Counted from the first letter of the stretch, positions 1 to 8,810 are shown. The stretch: 38,641 bases of DNA from Acidobacteriota bacterium (GCA_009835985.1 VXWI01000019.1:1-38641), one strand, 5' to 3'. The notes: generated from the letters alone by a model not told the origin. Numbers and translations are program-made.

Positions 1-98
1 GGCGCTCCGAACTCAAGCCGTTCTCGCCGTTTTCATGCCCGGCGGGGTGTGCAGGAAGACCGATCATGGCGGTTTCTCCCGGTGGGGGGGCGCCGTGC

Positions 99-208
99 GT
101 GCCGGCTGAAGCCGGCGTTCCCAGCCGTTTCCGCCATCGGGGTCGGTGAAAGGATGCGGTTTCGCGGCCGGTGGCCGCGATGCCGGCCGGAGGCCGGCGC
201 TCCGAGCC
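99..208 (+). repeat. REP-like hairpin repeats, two related copies
   Basis: Two copies of one short element sit upstream of the first permease. Copy 1 (99-126) has stem GCCGGC, loop TGAA, stem GCCGGC (101-116). Copy 2 (180-208) has GCCGGCC-GGA-GGCCGGC (182-198). Both are followed by GCGTTCC or GCGCTCC and then AGCC. A further perfect hairpin, CGCGGCC-GGT-GGCCGCG (163-179), lies 2 nt before copy 2. Related copies, on the opposite strand, are at 27128-27155 and 38576-38607. The rest of 1-269 shows no convincing gene; open frames there lack recognisable protein character. Confidence 0.6.
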
Positions 209-269
209 GGGAACGGGTCCCGCCGGCGCGCGTTCTGACATCGGGGAGAATTGAGGCGGATCGACGCGG

Positions 270-2762
270 ATGTTCCACGAGTTCAGTGAAGCGCTGAAGA
301 GCCTCTCGAAGCGGCCGGGGTTCGCGCTCCTGGTGTGCGTACCCCTCGCCCTCGGGATCGGCGCGACTTCGACGGTCTTCTCGGCGGTCTATGGGGTACT
401 GCTGAAGGCGCCCGACTACCACGAGCCGGAACGCCTGATGCAGGTGTGGGAACGGCGGCCACGCCTGCCGATGCCGGACGAGGTGGCGGCGTTCTCCACC
501 GACCACTTCCGCCGCTGGCGGGACGCCAACACGGTGTTCGACGGGCTCGCGATGTACGGCGACCGTCCCGTGGCCTACCGCGGGCTTGCGGAAGCGCCGG
601 GCGAGCCGCGCCCGCTGTCCGCCGAGCAGGTCTCACCCGAACTCTTCGAGATCCTCGGGGTGCCTCCCATGCTGGGACGGGCGTTCCGTCCCGAGGAGGC
701 GATCCCGGGCCGGGACGCGGTGGTGATGCTGAGCCATGCGTTCTGGCGGCGCGAGTTCGGGGGCGACCCGGGCGTCCTGGGGCGGGCCCTCAGTCTCAAC
801 GACCGGAGCTTCCAGATCGTCGGCGTCATGCCGCCCGGCTTCGGCTTGCCGATCCCGACCACCGAGATCTACGTCCCCTACCCGACGGAGCCGCCCGCCG
901 ACCTCCAGCCAGGCCAGGTCCGGCTCGAGCTGGTCCAGGTGGTGGGCAGGCTGCGCGACGGCGTCGCCATCGAGGCGGCCGAGGAAGAAGCCGCGGCGCT
1001 CATCGCCCGGTTGAGCGAGGAGAGCGACATCCAGCGGATGCTGAACGAGGGAGTGAGCGTGCACCTCGACTCGTTCACCGAGCGTTCGACGCGCCGGATC
1101 CGGCAGCCGCTCATGGCGCTCTTCGGGGTCACCCTGCTCGTGCTGCTCATCGTCTGCGGGAACGTGGCCAACCTGCTGCTCACCCGCGCCGCCTGGCGGG
1201 AACGCGAACTCGCGGTGCGGAGCGCGCTCGGCGCGGGACGGTCGCGCCTGCTGCGCCGGCTGCTCGCCGAGAGCGTGATCCTGGCCGCCGTCGCCGGAGC
1301 CTTTGGCGCGCTCCTGGCGGTGGCCGGGGCCGGCCTGGTGCGTTCCCTGACGGTCCTCGGCCTGCCCGAGCTCGCGGCGGCGAGCGTGGACCTGCGGGTC
1401 GCCGGCTTCACCTTCGGGGTCGCCGGGCTGGCGGCGCTCGTGTTCGGGACACTGCCGGCGCTGAAGGCGTCTTCGCGCGACCCGGCGGCGGCGCTCGACG
1501 CCTCGGCGCGCGGCGAATCCGCTCCGCTCGGCGGGAGTTCGCGCGGTCTGGGACACCGGGGCCTCTTCGCGGCTCTCCAACTCGCGCTGGCGCTCCCGCT
1601 GCTGATCGGCGCCGGCCTGCTGACCCGGAGCTTCCTGGCCCTGGTGAGCGCCCCACCGGGGTACGAGCCCCAGAACACGGCGGTCTTCGATGTCCAGGTG
1701 GCCGCCGACCGCTACCCGGACGCCGCGGGGCAGACCGCGCTGTTCGACCGGGTCCGCGAGTCCCTGGCCGCCGTTCCCGGGGTCACTCACGCCGGCGTCG
1801 TGGACACGCTTCCGCTGAGCGGCGAGCGCGCCATCATCGGCTTCCAGCGCATCGGCGAGGCGCCGGTCACCGATCCCAACCAGGTGCCGCGCGCCCTCTT
1901 CCGCCGCGTGTCGCCGGGGTACTTCCAGGCCATGGGGATTCCGCTCCGGGAGGGGCGGGCGTTCGACGAGAGCGACCGCACCAACCCGGGCGCGGTGTCC
2001 GTCGTGAACGAGAGCCTCGTCCAGCGGTACCTGTCCGACCCGCCGGTCGGACTCGAGCTGGCGGGCATGGGAGCGATCATCGGAGTGGTGGGCGACGTCT
2101 ACGAGGAGGGAGTGGACACTCCGCCCGAGCCGATCCTCTACCGCCTGGACGGCGACGAACGGATGCCGGGCGGCGGAGACGTCATCCGGAGGAGCGTGGT
2201 GCTCCGGCACGCGCCGGGTGCCTCCGTCCTGGAAGCCGCCACCGTTCGGCTCGAGGAGGTCGATCCGGAACTCGCGGCGTTGAACCCACGCACGCTGGGA
2301 GAGCGCATCCGGGAATCGGTCGCCCAGCCCCGGCTCTACGCGATGCTCCTCGGCGCCTTCGCCGCCGCGGCGTTGCTGCTCGCCGCGTGGGGCGTCTTCG
2401 GCGTCGTCGGGTTCCAGGCGAACGCGCGGGTCCCGGCGCACGGGGTGCGCATGGCGTTCGGCGCCACCCCGGCGGACATCCGCCGGCTGGTGCTCCGGGA
2501 CGCGCTGCGCATTGCAGCCTTCGGGCTCCTCCCGGGACTGCTCCTCGCCTTCGTGCTCGTGCGCGTGGCGGGCAGCGAACTGAGTCCCCTCCTCTTCGAG
2601 ATCACCCCGCTCGACCCAGTGGTCTACGCCCTGGTGCCGCTGTTGCTCCTCGCCGCCGTGCTGGCAGCGGCGCTTCAACCCGCCACCACCGCCTCCCGCC
2701 TCAACGTGGTGCAGGCGCTGAGGTCCGAGCACCCGCAGGCGCGGAAGAGCTGGTTCGCCTGA
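270..2762 (+). CDS. ADOP-type ABC transporter permease (FtsX/MacB-like)
   Basis: An 830-residue inner-membrane protein with the duplicated MacB_PCD plus FtsX layout typical of acidobacterial ADOP permeases. The N-terminal helix (about residues 17-42, ending in a GATSTVFS-type motif) is followed by a periplasmic domain to about residue 270. A three-helix FtsX unit with the GNVANLLL and RSALGAGRSRLLRRLL motifs covers about 280-400. A second periplasmic domain (about 440-690) and a second FtsX unit with GVRMAFGATPADIRRLVL (about 690-815) complete it. Family members usually lack an ATPase in cis, and none adjoins this gene; the nearest one, at 5401, belongs to another unit. Substrate is unknown. 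The ATG at 270 gives the normal short cytoplasmic N-terminus; a GAGG-type ribosome site lies rather far upstream, so the start is probable rather than certain. A paralogue is at 28308-30737. Confidence 0.9.
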   Translation: MFHEFSEALKSLSKRPGFALLVCVPLALGIGATSTVFSAVYGVLLKAPDYHEPERLMQVWERRPRLPMPDEVAAFSTDHFRRWRDANTVFDGLAMYGDRPVAYRGLAEAPGEPRPLSAEQVSPELFEILGVPPMLGRAFRPEEAIPGRDAVVMLSHAFWRREFGGDPGVLGRALSLNDRSFQIVGVMPPGFGLPIPTTEIYVPYPTEPPADLQPGQVRLELVQVVGRLRDGVAIEAAEEEAAALIARLSEESDIQRMLNEGVSVHLDSFTERSTRRIRQPLMALFGVTLLVLLIVCGNVANLLLTRAAWRERELAVRSALGAGRSRLLRRLLAESVILAAVAGAFGALLAVAGAGLVRSLTVLGLPELAAASVDLRVAGFTFGVAGLAALVFGTLPALKASSRDPAAALDASARGESAPLGGSSRGLGHRGLFAALQLALALPLLIGAGLLTRSFLALVSAPPGYEPQNTAVFDVQVAADRYPDAAGQTALFDRVRESLAAVPGVTHAGVVDTLPLSGERAIIGFQRIGEAPVTDPNQVPRALFRRVSPGYFQAMGIPLREGRAFDESDRTNPGAVSVVNESLVQRYLSDPPVGLELAGMGAIIGVVGDVYEEGVDTPPEPILYRLDGDERMPGGGDVIRRSVVLRHAPGASVLEAATVRLEEVDPELAALNPRTLGERIRESVAQPRLYAMLLGAFAAAALLLAAWGVFGVVGFQANARVPAHGVRMAFGATPADIRRLVLRDALRIAAFGLLPGLLLAFVLVRVAGSELSPLLFEITPLDPVVYALVPLLLLAAVLAAALQPATTASRLNVVQALRSEHPQARKSWFA

Positions 2763-2776
2763 CGCCTCCCCGCACG

Positions 2777-2792
2777 CCGGCCCTGGGGCCGG
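2777..2792. terminator. Hairpin between convergent genes, possible bidirectional terminator
   Basis: CCGGCCC-TG-GGGCCGG is a perfect 7-bp inverted repeat in the 42-nt gap between the permease and the convergent DUF2569 gene. Flanking GCCTCC (2764-2769) and GGAGGC (2791-2796) could form an alternative outer stem. No T tract follows on either strand, so termination is inferred from position and stem strength only. Confidence 0.35.
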
Positions 2793-2804
2793 AGGCGGTC
2801 CCGA

Positions 2805-3221
2805 TCAGCCGAAGGTGTTGCGGATTCGCGCCGACTGCCGGAAGTACTTCGTCCAGACGATCGCCCAACCGCACGAGAATGCGACGACCCCGGGGAGTAT
2901 GGTCGAGATCGTCGGCAACGCGGCGACGTCCGGCCCTTGAGCCAGGAACGGAGAGATCAGGACCACCAGGGCGCGGAGCGTCATCAGGCCCGCGGTCATC
3001 CACAACATTCCGATGTTCCAGCGCGGCGCGCCCGGTGACCTCGCGGCAAGAAGCCAGAGCGGAACCAGGAAGATGAGGAAGATGGCGATCATCGGAACCA
3101 GGGGGTAGTCCGAGAACAGCCCGGACAGCCCCACGGCATAGAGGAACATGAGGGGAATCGAAGCGATGAGATACAGCAGGAGCCAGCCCCCGACGCCCTT
3201 CGCGTTGGCTCTCCCTGGCAT
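2805..3221 (-). CDS. DUF2569-like small membrane protein, copy A
   Basis: A 138-residue protein with about four transmembrane segments. It begins with the GVGGWLLLYLI motif just after a short polar N-terminus, followed by AVGLSGLFSDYP, LVPLWLL, APRWNIGMLW and a C-terminal GWAIVWTKYF-RQSARIRNTFG block. The GGWL opening fits the DUF2569 family of inner-membrane proteins of unknown function. It is the downstream member of a tandem pair: the neighbour at 3263 shares most of these motifs and the same C-terminal ending, so the pair arose by duplication. The ATG at 3221 was chosen because the conserved GGWL block starts a few residues later; upstream in-frame sequence is not conserved in the paralogue. 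No strong ribosome site is visible, so it may be translated from the upstream gene's message (41-nt gap). Confidence 0.72.
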   Translation of the reverse strand: MPGRANAKGVGGWLLLYLIASIPLMFLYAVGLSGLFSDYPLVPMIAIFLIFLVPLWLLAARSPGAPRWNIGMLWMTAGLMTLRALVVLISPFLAQGPDVAALPTISTILPGVVAFSCGWAIVWTKYFRQSARIRNTFG

Positions 3222-3262
3222 CAGGTTGCCATTGTGATGCGGCGCGGGGCGCCGGTGTTCAT

Positions 3263-3682
3263 TCAGGAGAACGTGTTTCTCACCCGTACGGACTCCCGGA
3301 AGTACTTGGTCCAGACGATGGCCCAGCCCAGCGAGAAGAGGACGATTGCGGCCAGCGACGCCCCGACCGCAAGCAGTTCGTCGCCAGCAGGAGACGCCCC
3401 GCCACCCGAAGGCAACACGAACACGCCCATCGAACGCAGGGCGATCAGGCCGGCCATGATCCACAACATGGCGATGTTCCACCTTGGAGCCCTCGGCGAT
3501 CTCCACAGGATGAGCCACAGGGGAACCGAGAAGAAGAGGAAACCAGCGAGCATGAGGACCGGCGGGTAATCGAAGAAGGCTCCCGAGAGACCCACCGCGT
3601 AGACCATCATGGGAGGAATCGAGGCGAGCAGGTAGATCAGCAACCAGCCACCGATCCCCTTCACGCTGCGGTCGTTTTCCAT
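3263..3682 (-). CDS. DUF2569-like small membrane protein, copy B
   Basis: A 139-residue paralogue of the protein encoded at 2805-3221, with about four transmembrane helices. It starts MENDRSVKGIGGWLLIYLL, then AVGLSGAFFDYPP, VPLWLILWRSP, APRWNIAMLWIMAGL and the ending GWAIVWTKYFRESVRVRNTF. Copy A and copy B match closely in the helices and tail and differ most in the loop around residues 90-110 (here rich in Gly, Pro and Ser). The ATG at 3682 has GGAGGG 7 nt upstream, a clear ribosome site; an in-frame TTG one codon earlier is less likely. It is first in a two-gene unit. Function is unknown; family assignment rests on the GGWL motif and topology. Confidence 0.75.
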   Translation of the reverse strand: MENDRSVKGIGGWLLIYLLASIPPMMVYAVGLSGAFFDYPPVLMLAGFLFFSVPLWLILWRSPRAPRWNIAMLWIMAGLIALRSMGVFVLPSGGGASPAGDELLAVGASLAAIVLFSLGWAIVWTKYFRESVRVRNTFS

Positions 3683-3889
3683 CAAGGGACCCTCCAGCCT
3701 GGCTCGAACATCCGGCGATCGCCCGGCAATGCCGGCCGCGGGAAATCGATGCCGTCCGGGACAAACGATTGCCGGTAGGCGGAGGTTCCCCGGGGTCCTT
3801 CCGCTTGCGCGACCGACGCCCGGGGAACGTTCGCGGCGGGCCGCGCGTAGGAGCAGGCGGATGGAGAACGACCGATAGGATTGCGCCGC

Positions 3890-5404
3890 GTGTTGAAGTT
3901 ACCGCGCGGCTGGCGGGTGCTGGCCGGGATCGGAGTGGCCGGAGCCCTGCTGCTGCTCCGCTACGGCGGGGGAGCCGGCGACGCGGACGAGGAAGTACCG
4001 GACCCGGAGAGCATCGTCTCCCCCTGTCCGCCGGGCGAGGGACCCGAAGGCGCGCTCTGCGGGGTCCTCGAGGTTCTGGAGAACCGGGCCGATCCCGAAG
4101 GACGGAAGATCGGCCTGAACATCCTGGTGCTCCCGGCGACGGAACAAAACGCCGAGCCGGATCCCGTGTTCTACCTGGCCGGCGGGCCGGGGCAGGCAGC
4201 GACGGAGCTGGCGCCGCTGCTCCGGAGTCTGGCGCCGGACCTCTTCCGGTACCGCGACTCCGTGTTCGTGGACCAGCGCGGCACCGGCGAATCCAACCCG
4301 CTCACCTGCGACTTCCTCGAAGAGCGGACCGGGTACTTCGACAGCATGCCCGAGGAGCTGTCGGAGGCCGACTGGCAGGACTGTCTCGACTCGCTGGACG
4401 CGAGCCCGGCGCACTACACGACGCCGGTCGCCATGGACGACCTGGAGGAGGTGCGGGTTGCCCTCGGATACGGACCCGTCAACCTCTGGGGCGGCTCCTA
4501 CGGCACCCGGGCCGCCACCGTGTTCCTCCGCCGCCATCCGGACAGCGTGCGCAGCGTCGTCCTCGACGGCGTGGCGCCGGTGGACATGCGCATCCCGCTC
4601 CACTTTCCCGAAGACGGAGAACGGGCGCTGAACCTGCTCACCGCGGCCTGCGCGGGCGACCCCGCCTGCGACGCGCGCTTCCCCGGGCTCCGGAACTCCA
4701 TCGAGACACTGCTGGCGAGCCTCGATCAGGATCCGCCCCGGGAATACCGGATCCGCCATCCGCGCACCGGAGACTGGGAGGAGGTTCCCATCAACCGCGA
4801 GCTGGTGGCCGGGGTTCTGCGGGCGGTGCTCTACAGCCCGCAGAGCGCTGCGCTCGTGCCGTTGATGGTGGAGAGCGCCCTCGACGGCGACTTCGGACCC
4901 CTGATGGTCTTCGCCGACCCGGTCGCCGGGCCCCAACTGGCGATCGGCATGTTCCTGTCGGTGCTGTGCGCCGAGGACGTCCCCTTCCTGACGCTCGACG
5001 AGGCCGCGGACGCCGCCGAGGAGAGCTTCGTCGGCGAACTCATGACCGAACAGATGCTCGAGGCGTGCGCCGTCTGGCCGCGCGGCGAACTGCCGGACGG
5101 CTATCGCGAACCGGTGCGTTCGGACGCGCCGGTACTCATCCTGTCCGGGGAGCTGGACCCCGTCACCCCCCCGCGCTGGGGAGACCACGCGGCGGCGACC
5201 CTCCCGAACTCACGGCATCTGGTCGTCCCGGGAACCGGGCACGGCACCCTCCGGGCCGGCTGCGCGACGCGGCTGATCGGCGAGTTCTTCGACAGCGCCG
5301 ATCCGGCGGCCCCGGACGCGTCCTGTCTGGCCGGCGTCGCCCGGCCGCCCTTCTGGCGGTCGGCAACCGGTCCGGTGGATCCCAAACCGGGCACTGAACA
5401 GTGA
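3890..5404 (+). CDS. TAP-like alpha/beta-hydrolase, membrane-anchored or secreted
   Basis: A serine hydrolase of the tripeptidyl-aminopeptidase (TAP) type, about 504 residues. A positively charged start and a hydrophobic stretch (about residues 6-23) suggest export or anchoring. The oxyanion region is FYLAGGPGQ, followed by VDQRGTGESNPL. The nucleophile elbow GGSYGTR places Ser near residue 203. The acid is Asp near 423 in SGELDPVTPP, and His is near 451 in GTGHGTL. The C-terminal TAP-like domain and Cys pairs fit an extracytoplasmic enzyme. TAP relatives remove short peptides from N-termini; the substrate here is unknown. The GTG at 3890 is preferred because AGGA ends 9 nt upstream; a TTG at 3881 touches that AGGA. 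The stop overlaps the next start (GTGA), so it is translationally coupled to the ABC exporter genes that follow. Confidence 0.85.
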   Translation: MLKLPRGWRVLAGIGVAGALLLLRYGGGAGDADEEVPDPESIVSPCPPGEGPEGALCGVLEVLENRADPEGRKIGLNILVLPATEQNAEPDPVFYLAGGPGQAATELAPLLRSLAPDLFRYRDSVFVDQRGTGESNPLTCDFLEERTGYFDSMPEELSEADWQDCLDSLDASPAHYTTPVAMDDLEEVRVALGYGPVNLWGGSYGTRAATVFLRRHPDSVRSVVLDGVAPVDMRIPLHFPEDGERALNLLTAACAGDPACDARFPGLRNSIETLLASLDQDPPREYRIRHPRTGDWEEVPINRELVAGVLRAVLYSPQSAALVPLMVESALDGDFGPLMVFADPVAGPQLAIGMFLSVLCAEDVPFLTLDEAADAAEESFVGELMTEQMLEACAVWPRGELPDGYREPVRSDAPVLILSGELDPVTPPRWGDHAAATLPNSRHLVVPGTGHGTLRAGCATRLIGEFFDSADPAAPDASCLAGVARPPFWRSATGPVDPKPGTEQ

Positions 5405-6132
5405 TCCTGGTCTCGGGTCTCCGCAAGACCTTCGGCGAGGTCGTCGCGGTGGGCGACGTGAGCTTCGCCGCGGAAGACGGAGCGATCACCGGGCTCCTCG
5501 GCCCGAACGGCGCCGGAAAGTCCACGACGCTGCGGATGCTCTACGGCCTGATGGCGCCGGAGGCGGGCGAGGTCGCGGTGGACGGGGTGGACGTGCAGCA
5601 GGACACGATGGCCGCACAGGAGCGGATCGGGGCCCTCCCCGACACCCACGCGCTCTATCCCCGGCTGACCGGCCGCGAGAACATCCGCTACTTCGCCCGG
5701 CTTCGCGGCATCCCGGCGGACGTGACGGAGGGCCGGCTCGACGAGTTCGTCCGGCTCCTGGAGATGGCGGACTTCGTGGATCGCCGCGCGAAGGGCTACT
5801 CCCACGGCGAGCGTTCGCGAGTGCTCCTGGCCCGGGCGCTCATCCACGAGCCCCGGAACGTCCTGCTGGACGAGCCGACGAACGGACTGGACGTGATGAG
5901 CACCCGCCGGATGCGGGACCTCATCCGGGAACTCCGGGACCGCGGCTGCGCGGTGCTCTTCTCGAGCCACATCATGCAGGAGGTGTCCCTCCTGTGCGAT
6001 CACATCGTGATCGTCGCGGCCGGGCGGGTGGTCGCCGCGGGATCGCCCGGCGCGATCCGCGAGGCGGCCGGCTGCGAGGACCTCGAGGACGCCTTCGTGC
6101 GGCTTACCGGTCCAGCGGAAGAACCCGCGTAA
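5401..6132 (+). CDS. natA: ABC exporter ATPase, NatA-like
   Basis: A 243-residue ATP-binding subunit that should pair with the permease encoded next. Walker A is GPNGAGKST (34-42), Walker [11 protein letters not shown] (155-164), and the switch His is residue 190 in SSH. Two positions are unusual. The signature is YSHGE (133-137) instead of LSGGQ, in line with the Y-S/T-x-G-form of NatA relatives. The Q-loop region reads [13 protein letters not shown] with no Gln. NatA/NatB in Bacillus exports sodium, but homologues elsewhere export varied solutes, so the symbol marks family, not substrate. The GTG start overlaps the hydrolase stop by 4 nt, and the stop overlaps the natB start (TAATG), giving a tightly coupled three-gene unit. 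Confidence 0.87.
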   Translation: MILVSGLRKTFGEVVAVGDVSFAAEDGAITGLLGPNGAGKSTTLRMLYGLMAPEAGEVAVDGVDVQQDTMAAQERIGALPDTHALYPRLTGRENIRYFARLRGIPADVTEGRLDEFVRLLEMADFVDRRAKGYSHGERSRVLLARALIHEPRNVLLDEPTNGLDVMSTRRMRDLIRELRDRGCAVLFSSHIMQEVSLLCDHIVIVAAGRVVAAGSPGAIREAAGCEDLEDAFVRLTGPAEEPA

Positions 6133-7295
6133 TGCGTAGCGCCGCCGTCGTCTTCCGGAAGGAACTCCTCGACGGGCTCCGGGACCGGCGCGCCTTCATC
6201 GCGGTCCTGGTCTCGATCAGCATCTTTCCCATCGTGATGCTGGTCATGGGCCGCTTCGCCGAGGGCATCCAGGACGAGCTCCGGAACATGGAGCTTCCCG
6301 TCGCCGGACAGGAGAACGCTCCCGCGCTCGTCGAGTGGCTCGCCCAGCAGCCGGGTCTGGAGGTGACCCCGGCCCCGGAGGACCCGGAGTCCGCGGTGCG
6401 CGACCGCGAGGCGGACCTGGTGCTGCGGATCCCGGCGGACTACCAGGAACGGTTCGCCGAGGGCCGGCCGGCGGAGCTGGAACTGGTCGCCGACAGCTCG
6501 CGGACCGCCGGGGGAGCCAAGGCGGGGCGGGTGACGCGGCTCCTCGAAAGCTACGGACAGGAGGTCGCCGCCCTGCGGCTGGTCAGCCGCGGGATCAGCC
6601 CGATGCTCATCCGCCCGGTCGCCGTGGAACGCGCGGAAGTCTTCAGTTCCCGGCGGCGCACCGCGTTTTCGGCGCTCGGTTTCATCCCGTTCTTCCTTTT
6701 GATGAACGCCTTCTTCGGCGGCATGCAGATCGCCTCCGACGCCATCGCCGGCGAGCGCGAGCGCGGGTCGATCGAGGCGTTGCTGCTGAACGCGGTCCCC
6801 GCGCGGTTCCTCATCCTCGGGAAGTGGGCGGCCGCGGCGGTGTTCGCGGTCTTCCTGACGCTGCTCGGCATCGGCACCTGCATCCTGGTGCTGCGCTTCA
6901 TGCCTGGCGCGCTGAACATCTCGCCGAGCGTTACCGACTGGGGCCTGGTGGCGCTCATCGCGATTCCGCTCGCGCTCTTCTGTTCGGCGATCCAGGTGGT
7001 GCTCTCGACCTACGCCAAGTCCTACAAGGAAGCGCAGACCTACTTCGGGTACGTCGCCTTCCTCCCGATGATCCCCTTCTTCGCGGTCACCTTCAATTGG
7101 GTGGAACAGGGGACCTGGACCGCCTTCATCCCGATTCTGGGCCAGCACCTCATGATCCTGAACGTGATGGCCGGCGAGGCGGTGGCGGCCTGGGAGCTGG
7201 CGCTGGCCGGTCTGATCGCTCTAGGAGCGGCCGCGGCGCTGTTGCGGTTCGCTTCAGGCCTGTTCGTTCGCGAGAGCGTCGTCTTCGTCCGCTAG
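6132..7295 (+). CDS. natB: ABC-2 permease, NatB-like
   Basis: A 387-residue membrane subunit for the ATPase encoded just upstream. The N-terminus has the FRKELLDGLRDRRAF motif and a first helix (about 21-38). A large extracytoplasmic loop (about 45-185) follows. Then come about five helices: FIPFFLLMNAFFGGMQIA followed by AGERERGSIEALLL, FAVFLTLLGIGTCILV, LVALIAIPLALFC, YVAFLPMIPFFAV and LALAGLIALGAAAALL. This is the ABC-2 exporter fold of NatB/COG1668. The start ATG shares bases with the upstream stop. The last 42 nt overlap the 3' end of trmB on the other strand. Together with the coupled TAP-like hydrolase, export of a peptide-like or toxic solute is possible, but that is inference. Confidence 0.85.
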   Translation: MRSAAVVFRKELLDGLRDRRAFIAVLVSISIFPIVMLVMGRFAEGIQDELRNMELPVAGQENAPALVEWLAQQPGLEVTPAPEDPESAVRDREADLVLRIPADYQERFAEGRPAELELVADSSRTAGGAKAGRVTRLLESYGQEVAALRLVSRGISPMLIRPVAVERAEVFSSRRRTAFSALGFIPFFLLMNAFFGGMQIASDAIAGERERGSIEALLLNAVPARFLILGKWAAAAVFAVFLTLLGIGTCILVLRFMPGALNISPSVTDWGLVALIAIPLALFCSAIQVVLSTYAKSYKEAQTYFGYVAFLPMIPFFAVTFNWVEQGTWTAFIPILGQHLMILNVMAGEAVAAWELALAGLIALGAAAALLRFASGLFVRESVVFVR

Positions 7296-7934
7296 GAGCA
7301 CCGCCACAGCCTGGATCCGGCGGCCTTCGAGGCGGTACTTGCGCTCGAAGTTGGACCCCGCAAGTTCTCCCGCGTTCGCCGAAGCGGGCGGTTCGTAGCG
7401 GCTGCGGACCAGCTTCGGCCGCGCCGCCAGCGCGTCTTCGATCTGGTCGAAGTAGTCCGGATCGTCGGTCACCACCCGGAGCGATGCTCCGGCGGCGAGC
7501 ACCCGCTCGCAAGCCGTGAGGAACTCCGGCTGGATCAGCAGGCGGCGGTGCGCGTGCCGCCTTTTCGGCCAGGGGTCCGGGAAGTACATGTGCAGTCCGG
7601 AGACCGATCCCTCCGGCAGCGCGTCCAGCACTTCCCGGGCGTCCCCACGGACGATCCGGGCATTGGGCCGCTCCCGCCGCCGCACCCGGTCCGCGGCGTA
7701 GAGCCAGTAGCGGCGGGCGCGCTCGATTCCCAGGAACAGGGTGTCCGGGCGCAGCTCCGACTCGGCGACCAGGAACGATCCCTTCCCTGATCCGATCTCC
7801 ACCTCGATGGGCGCCTCGTCCGGGGGAGGAGCGAACAGCCGCCGGGGATCGAAGGGTCGTTCCACCGTCTCCAGGTCGAATCCGTACCCCGCCGGATCGG
7901 CGTCCCGGCGGGTGCGCACGTGGCTTCGGCCCAT
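7254..7934 (-). CDS. trmB: tRNA (guanine-N7-)-methyltransferase TrmB
   Basis: A 226-residue SAM-dependent enzyme that makes m7G46 in the tRNA variable loop. The SAM motif EIGSGKGSFL is at about 46-55. The acidic FLGIE follows at 67-71. The family hallmark FPDPWPKRRHAHRRL spans about 118-132, and the C-terminal substrate block SNFERKYRLEGRRI is present, so the protein looks complete and of usual length. It lies just downstream of the esterase gene on the same strand (25-nt gap), so the two may share a transcript. Its 3' end runs 42 nt into the end of natB on the opposite strand. No strong ribosome site is visible before the ATG. Confidence 0.93.
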   Translation of the reverse strand: MGRSHVRTRRDADPAGYGFDLETVERPFDPRRLFAPPPDEAPIEVEIGSGKGSFLVAESELRPDTLFLGIERARRYWLYAADRVRRRERPNARIVRGDAREVLDALPEGSVSGLHMYFPDPWPKRRHAHRRLLIQPEFLTACERVLAAGASLRVVTDDPDYFDQIEDALAARPKLVRSRYEPPASANAGELAGSNFERKYRLEGRRIQAVAVLLADEDDALANEQA

Positions 7935-7959
7935 GGCCGGGAGTCTCTGCGGGGTCCTC

Positions 7960-8757
7960 TCAGCGGGCGGGATCGCTCCGGCGCTGGGCGAAGAGCCACT
8001 CGTAGAGTCCCTCCTCGCGGTAGGCCGGAATCCAGGAGTCGTGCCGCACCCCGGGGTACTCCGTATACCGGGGCCGCCCTCCCGCCGCCTCGAGCGCGGC
8101 GACCATGCGCCGGGACTCCTCGGTGGGCACCCGGCGATCCTCCGCGCCGTGGAACACCCACACCGGGATGCCGGCGATCACCCGCGCGGTCTCGGCCCAG
8201 GGATTCTCCGGGTGCGTGGCCGACGGATGCCAGTCGGGCACGGGCATCCGCGTCCGCCGCGTGGTGATTCCGCCGCAGACCGGCACCAGCGCCGCAAAGC
8301 GCTCCGGATGGCGGTAGGCGAGAGCCCACGTCCCGTAGCCGCCGAGCGAGAGGCCGGTGAGATAGGTGCGCTCCGGATCGCCGCCGAACTCGGCGACCGC
8401 CGCATCGAGCGCGGCGAGCGCCATCCGTTCGATCTCGGGAGTCCCCCACCACGCGCCCCGTGGGGACTGGGGCATCACCACCAGCGCCGGGAAATCGGGC
8501 CGCTCGCGCAGCACCGCAGGCAGCCCGATCTCGGTCTGCCGCACCCCGTCGGTTCCCGTCTGCCCGGCGCCGTGGAGGAAGAGAATGACCGGGGGGTTCG
8601 TTTCCTCGCCGGCCAGCACGGCGGCGGGGACGAAGACCTGCCACGCGTAGTTCCTGCCGTCCATTTCGGTGGTCCGGGGGAGGACCCGCCCGGACGCGGC
8701 GATGGCCGCGGGCGCCGTCAGGAGGCTGAGGGCGAGACCGAGGAGAACGCCGCGCAT
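7960..8757 (-). CDS. Secreted alpha/beta-hydrolase, esterase/depolymerase type
   Basis: A 265-residue hydrolase with a Sec signal peptide (hydrophobic residues 4-20, likely cleavage near AIAAS). The oxyanion motif is ILFLHGAGQTG (58-68). The catalytic Ser is residue 137 in GLSLGGYGTW, the Asp is 207 in HGAEDRRVP and the His is 239 in GVRHDSW. This arrangement matches predicted secreted esterases of the PHB-depolymerase/prolyl-oligopeptidase-like group often annotated as phospholipase/carboxylesterase. The sequence PQSPRGAWW after strand 4 is typical of that group. Substrate is unknown; a carbohydrate ester or short-chain ester is plausible. The ATG at 8757 gives a good signal peptide. It precedes trmB on the same strand. 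Confidence 0.85.
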   Translation of the reverse strand: MRGVLLGLALSLLTAPAAIAASGRVLPRTTEMDGRNYAWQVFVPAAVLAGEETNPPVILFLHGAGQTGTDGVRQTEIGLPAVLRERPDFPALVVMPQSPRGAWWGTPEIERMALAALDAAVAEFGGDPERTYLTGLSLGGYGTWALAYRHPERFAALVPVCGGITTRRTRMPVPDWHPSATHPENPWAETARVIAGIPVWVFHGAEDRRVPTEESRRMVAALEAAGGRPRYTEYPGVRHDSWIPAYREEGLYEWLFAQRRSDPAR

Positions 8758-8810
8758 GGCGGCGGATGCTACAGCGGGAACGGCCGGGAGGGCGCGCGGT
8801 CGTGATGGTC

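Noticed and set aside
54..148. Weak inverted similarity between 54-77 and 127-148 flanking the first hairpin repeat
   Set aside because: Too many mismatches to claim an insertion-element end; no target duplication seen.
335..3076. Overlapping plus-strand frame across the first permease
   Set aside because: Shadow frame of the permease with Arg/Gly/Ala-rich translation and no family motifs.
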